Of a stretch of 7,806 bases of DNA, positions 6,221-7,806 are shown in pieces; the first letter of the stretch is position 1, and each line of letters starts with the position of its first letter. This DNA is from Desulfobacula sp. (GTDB taxonomy: Bacteria > Desulfobacterota > Desulfobacteria > Desulfobacterales > Desulfobacteraceae). The stretch spans positions 1 through 7,806 of the forward strand of contig JAOZRI010000097.1 in the NCBI GenBank assembly GCA_029940235.1, given 5' to 3'. The notes under the pieces were generated by a model. That model saw only the letters and a program-made list of their open reading frames with translations. It was not told where the DNA came from and searched no databases. Position numbers and translations under genes: made by a program.

Positions 6221-6999
6221 TAGATATTCAAAATCAACCTGATTACAGGAAAATTCCAATTGATAAGGTGGGTATTAAGGGTCTTAAATACCCAGTTAAA
6301 GTCCTGGATAAAAAAACAGGGCTTCAATCCACTGTAGCTCAGATCAATATGTACGTTGACCTGCCCCACCAATGCAAAGGCACACATATGAGCAGGTTTG
6401 TTGAGATCTTACACCTGTTTAGAACTAAAGTCTCTTTGGAATCCATAACCAATATCCTTGAAGATATGAAAAAAATCCTTGGGGCCCAGTCTTCCCATAT
6501 TGAAATTACATTTCCATATTTTATTGAAAAACAGTCTCCTCAAACAGGCTCAAAGGGACTTATGGATTATACATGCTCAATAACCGGGTCATCCAATGGT
6601 AAAAAACAGACAGATATTGTTTTAACCATTGCCGTGCCTATAACATCAGTATGCCCCTGCTCAAAGGAGATAAGTGACTATGGTGCCCATAATCAAAGAG
6701 GAGAAGTAAAGGTAAGCACCAGGTTTAATAAATTTATCTGGCTTGAAGATATTATTGATATTGTTGAAACATCAGCATCCTGTGATATTTTTTCGGTGTT
6801 AAAAAGAGCAGATGAAAAATTTGTCACTGAAAAAGCCTATAACAATCCTAAATTTGTTGAAGATATTGCAAGGGATGTTGCAAAAGCCTTGATGGAAGAT
6901 GACAATATCACCTGGTTTTCCGTTAGCACAGAAAATTTTGAATCTATTCATAACCACAGCGCCTATGCCTATATTGAAAAAGGGCAGCAAGTATTATAA
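6217..6999 (+). CDS. folE2: GTP cyclohydrolase IB (FolE2)
   Basis: The enzyme converts GTP to 7,8-dihydroneopterin triphosphate, the first step of folate synthesis and, through QueD, of queuosine precursors. It is the zinc-independent alternative to FolE. The protein has 260 residues, typical for the family. The signature SVCPCSKEISDYGAHNQRG contains Cys146 and His158, which match the metal-ligand cysteine and histidine of Neisseria FolE2 (147 and 159) with a shift of one. Other blocks are LPHQCKGTHMSRF (tunnelling-fold substrate region) and FESIHNHSAYAYIEK near the C-terminus. The ATG at 6217 overlaps the ttcA stop as ATGA, implying translational coupling. No canonical FolE and no Zur-like operator are visible nearby, so FolE2 seems to be part of a constitutive housekeeping cluster rather than a zinc-starvation backup; that is inference. 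Confidence 0.96.
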   Translation: MIDIQNQPDYRKIPIDKVGIKGLKYPVKVLDKKTGLQSTVAQINMYVDLPHQCKGTHMSRFVEILHLFRTKVSLESITNILEDMKKILGAQSSHIEITFPYFIEKQSPQTGSKGLMDYTCSITGSSNGKKQTDIVLTIAVPITSVCPCSKEISDYGAHNQRGEVKVSTRFNKFIWLEDIIDIVETSASCDIFSVLKRADEKFVTEKAYNNPKFVEDIARDVAKALMEDDNITWFSVSTENFESIHNHSAYAYIEKGQQVL

Positions 7000-7026
7000 A
7001 AATCAGGTCTGTTTTTTTAGTATGTA

Positions 7027-7146
7027 ATGACACTGGATGTAAGAGAATCTTTAAAAGATATTTTTTATGTGGACGCTGAATTGAGTTTAAAGGTAATGGA
7101 AAATTTAAAATTATTAAATTTTTTTTCTATATATGATTATTCATAA
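7027..7146 (+). CDS. Doubtful 39-residue ORF
   Basis: An ATG at 7027 opens 39 codons ending in TAA (7144-7146); an in-frame TAG lies 9 bp upstream. The peptide begins MTLDVRESLKDIFYVDAELS and is amphipathic or hydrophobic in its second half (VMENLKLLNFFSIY). No Shine-Dalgarno precedes it. I recognise no family. It could be a small protein, the remnant of a larger decayed gene, or chance in AT-rich DNA. An AT-only hairpin overlaps its 3' part, which argues against strong constraint on the codons. Confidence 0.2.
   Translation: MTLDVRESLKDIFYVDAELSLKVMENLKLLNFFSIYDYS
7100..7126. terminator. Weak AT-only hairpin with T-run, possible terminator after folE2
   Basis: AAAATTTAA (7100-7108) and TTAAATTTT (7114-7122) form a perfect 9-bp stem with a 5-nt loop, extended by a T-run to 7126. 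The stem holds only A-T pairs, so it would be weak. The position between convergent folE2 and the toxin-antitoxin genes fits a terminator, but chance is plausible in such sequence. Confidence 0.25.
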
Positions 7147-7154
7147 AAAGAGGG

Positions 7155-7182
7155 AAAAAACTAATTTAATGCCGAGATTAGT
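7155..7182 (-). terminator. Probable weak terminator of the toxin-antitoxin operon
   Basis: Read on the minus strand, ACTAAT pairs with ATTAGT (6 bp) around an 11-nt loop and is followed directly by five more T. It begins 3 bp past the antitoxin stop codon, which is where a terminator is expected. The stem is short and AT-rich. Confidence 0.4.
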
Positions 7183-7185
7183 AAT

Positions 7186-7476
7186 CTACGCATTGAAGCT
7201 GTCTTTTAAAAAACCACTTGCATATTTATGAAGGATGCTTCTTATCAAAGTTTGATATGGGATTCCTTCGCGGGCTGCCCGTCTTTTTAAAGCATTAAGA
7301 TCGTTATCTGCTATGCGTATATTTATTTTTTTATTCATTTTTATGGTTTTTTTTGCAATGGTTTGAAAATCAATATCTGATTCCACAGGGATAAGTTTGC
7401 CTGTTTCATATGCCTCTAGAATTTCTGATTCATAGGGGTCAAGTTTTACATCGTGCCTCGTTTTATTTTTTTTCAT
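7186..7476 (-). CDS. CopG/ribbon-helix-helix antitoxin of a BrnT-type module
   Basis: This is a small protein of 96 residues from the ATG at 7476. The N-terminal half (DPYESEILEAYETGKL, residues 13-28) is acidic and is the likely toxin-binding arm. The C-terminal part resembles a ribbon-helix-helix DNA-binding fold: a basic strand NKKINIRIA (48-56), helix DNDLNALKRRAAREG (57-71), and helix IPYQTLIRSILHKYA (72-86). Family knowledge says such proteins neutralise the partner toxin and repress their own operon. The ATG lies one base after the toxin stop (TAA-A-ATG) and is preceded by a GGGGG ribosome-binding site at 7485-7481, inside the toxin's last codons. A TTG at 7488 would add four residues but would put that site downstream of the start, so I prefer ATG. 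The antitoxin follows the toxin, as in brnTA. Confidence 0.82.
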   Translation of the reverse strand: MKKNKTRHDVKLDPYESEILEAYETGKLIPVESDIDFQTIAKKTIKMNKKINIRIADNDLNALKRRAAREGIPYQTLIRSILHKYASGFLKDSFNA

Positions 7477-7477
7477 T

Positions 7478-7750
7478 TTAACCCCCAAGGTATTTTTTAG
7501 TGGCTCTTCTACTTGGAATAATTGTTTTGAGAAAATAAATATTGTTATCTATGACATACGGTACTAAATAGGCATATCCGTCAATATCAATAACCATTAT
7601 TTTCTGGTTTGGATATTTTTTTTTATTAGGGTGCTTTGTGTCTACAACCACGGCACCCGATTCAATTTTCTGGGCAATTTCTTCAAAAGTAATACCTCTT
7701 GTTTCTGCAAGTATTTTATTTTTTTCTACATCCCATTGAAAAATTGTCAT
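7478..7750 (-). CDS. BrnT-like type II toxin
   Basis: This is a 90-residue protein. It opens with FQWDVEKNKILAETRGITFE, the W-D-x-x-K-N plus G-(I/V)-(S/T)-F-E-E pattern of BrnT-like toxins, which have a RelE-type fold and are reported to act as ribonucleases. The central part (YPNQKIMVIDIDGYAYLVPY) is beta-rich. The C-terminus TIIPSRRATKKYLGG carries the basic S-x-R-x-A-T motif typical of the family. It is followed after one base by a CopG-like antitoxin, the classical toxin-first order. The ATG at 7750 has no Shine-Dalgarno. A TATAAT lies only 5 bp upstream, so the mRNA may be leaderless. Activity and target RNA are inferred from family only; a related uncharacterised (DUF4258-like) family is the alternative. 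Confidence 0.78.
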   Translation of the reverse strand: MTIFQWDVEKNKILAETRGITFEEIAQKIESGAVVVDTKHPNKKKYPNQKIMVIDIDGYAYLVPYVIDNNIYFLKTIIPSRRATKKYLGG

Positions 7751-7755
7751 AATTA

Positions 7756-7761
7756 ATTATA
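7756..7761 (-). promoter_or_regulatory. Putative -10 box of the toxin-antitoxin operon
   Basis: On the minus strand TATAAT ends 5 nt before the toxin ATG. A start point about 7 nt downstream would fall at the ATG itself. The -35 position at 17 bp spacing (7779-7784) reads GGCAAA, a poor match lying inside the REP-like hairpin. The antitoxin might autoregulate here, but no clear operator repeat is visible. Confidence 0.4.
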
Positions 7762-7771
7762 ATGGGTAAAC

Positions 7772-7806
7772 CCCCGGCTTTGCCGGGGAGACTCCCAAAG
7801 TTTGAC
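7772..7806. repeat. REP-like GC-rich palindromic element at the window edge
   Basis: CCCCGGC (7772-7778) and GCCGGGG (7782-7788) form a perfect 7-bp hairpin with loop TTT. An overlapping second palindrome, GGGAG-A-CTCCC, spans 7786-7796, followed by AAAGTTTGAC to the edge. On the minus strand GGGAG stands just 5' of the hairpin, resembling the GTAG/GGAG tetranucleotide of REP elements mobilised by RAYT (IS200/IS605-like TnpA) transposases. It is far more GC-rich than its surroundings. No T-run follows on either strand, so it is not a typical terminator. The element may continue beyond the window. Confidence 0.55.

Noticed and set aside
6998..7018. Possible rho-independent terminator directly after folE2 (CAG-GT-CTG with T-run)
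   Set aside because: Only 3 bp pair around a 2-nt loop and the next pair is T-T, so no stable hairpin can form despite the T-run.
7478..7488. Antitoxin start at TTG 7488 overlapping the toxin by 11 nt
   Set aside because: The GGGGG ribosome-binding site would fall inside its own first codons. The ATG at 7476 is correctly spaced from it and follows the toxin stop by one base.
1..7806. CRISPR array, tRNA/rRNA genes, prophage or defence genes
   Set aside because: No regularly spaced repeats, no cloverleaf-like sequence and no phage or defence-type proteins were seen apart from the toxin-antitoxin pair.

Overview
The window is an AT-rich bacterial chromosome segment made mostly of housekeeping genes. 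Protein sequences, AT-rich codon use and the frequent TTG starts resemble sulfate-reducing Desulfobacterota (Desulfobacteraceae, Desulfobacula/Desulfobacter-like). That assignment is an inference from family resemblance, not a search result. I see no rRNA, tRNA or CRISPR array.

Layout. Bases 1-518 (minus) hold the N-terminal two thirds of a prepilin peptidase (pilD), cut by the left edge. A 188-bp divergent spacer follows, containing a long, nearly perfect inverted repeat just before lon. lon (707-3097) encodes a full ATP-dependent LonA protease and is tightly coupled to tsaB (3094-3789), a subunit of the t6A tRNA-modification complex. A strong sigma70-type promoter (3807-3836) then drives psd (3870-4532), a short PSD-A phosphatidylserine decarboxylase. 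After a 208-bp spacer comes a compact cluster: greA (4741-5208), rpoZ (5241-5447), ttcA (5480-6220) and folE2 (6217-6999). These are a transcript-cleavage factor, the omega subunit of RNA polymerase, a PP-loop tRNA thiolase and GTP cyclohydrolase IB. The last two overlap by 4 nt.

The right end is accessory. Bases 7000-7185 are AT-rich, with a doubtful 39-codon ORF and two weak hairpins. On the minus strand lies a two-gene type II toxin-antitoxin module: a BrnT-like toxin (7478-7750) followed at once by a CopG/ribbon-helix-helix antitoxin (7186-7476). Directly upstream of the toxin, at the window edge, is a GC-rich REP-like palindromic element (7772-7806), unlike the surrounding sequence.

How the genes work together. 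Three genes feed tRNA maturation or its precursors (tsaB, ttcA, and folE2 through 7,8-dihydroneopterin triphosphate). Two act on RNA polymerase (greA, rpoZ). lon handles protein quality control and psd makes phosphatidylethanolamine. I found no convincing new multi-gene system. The points most worth checking are the inverted repeat before lon, the REP-like element abutting the toxin-antitoxin operon, and the run of TTG start codons.
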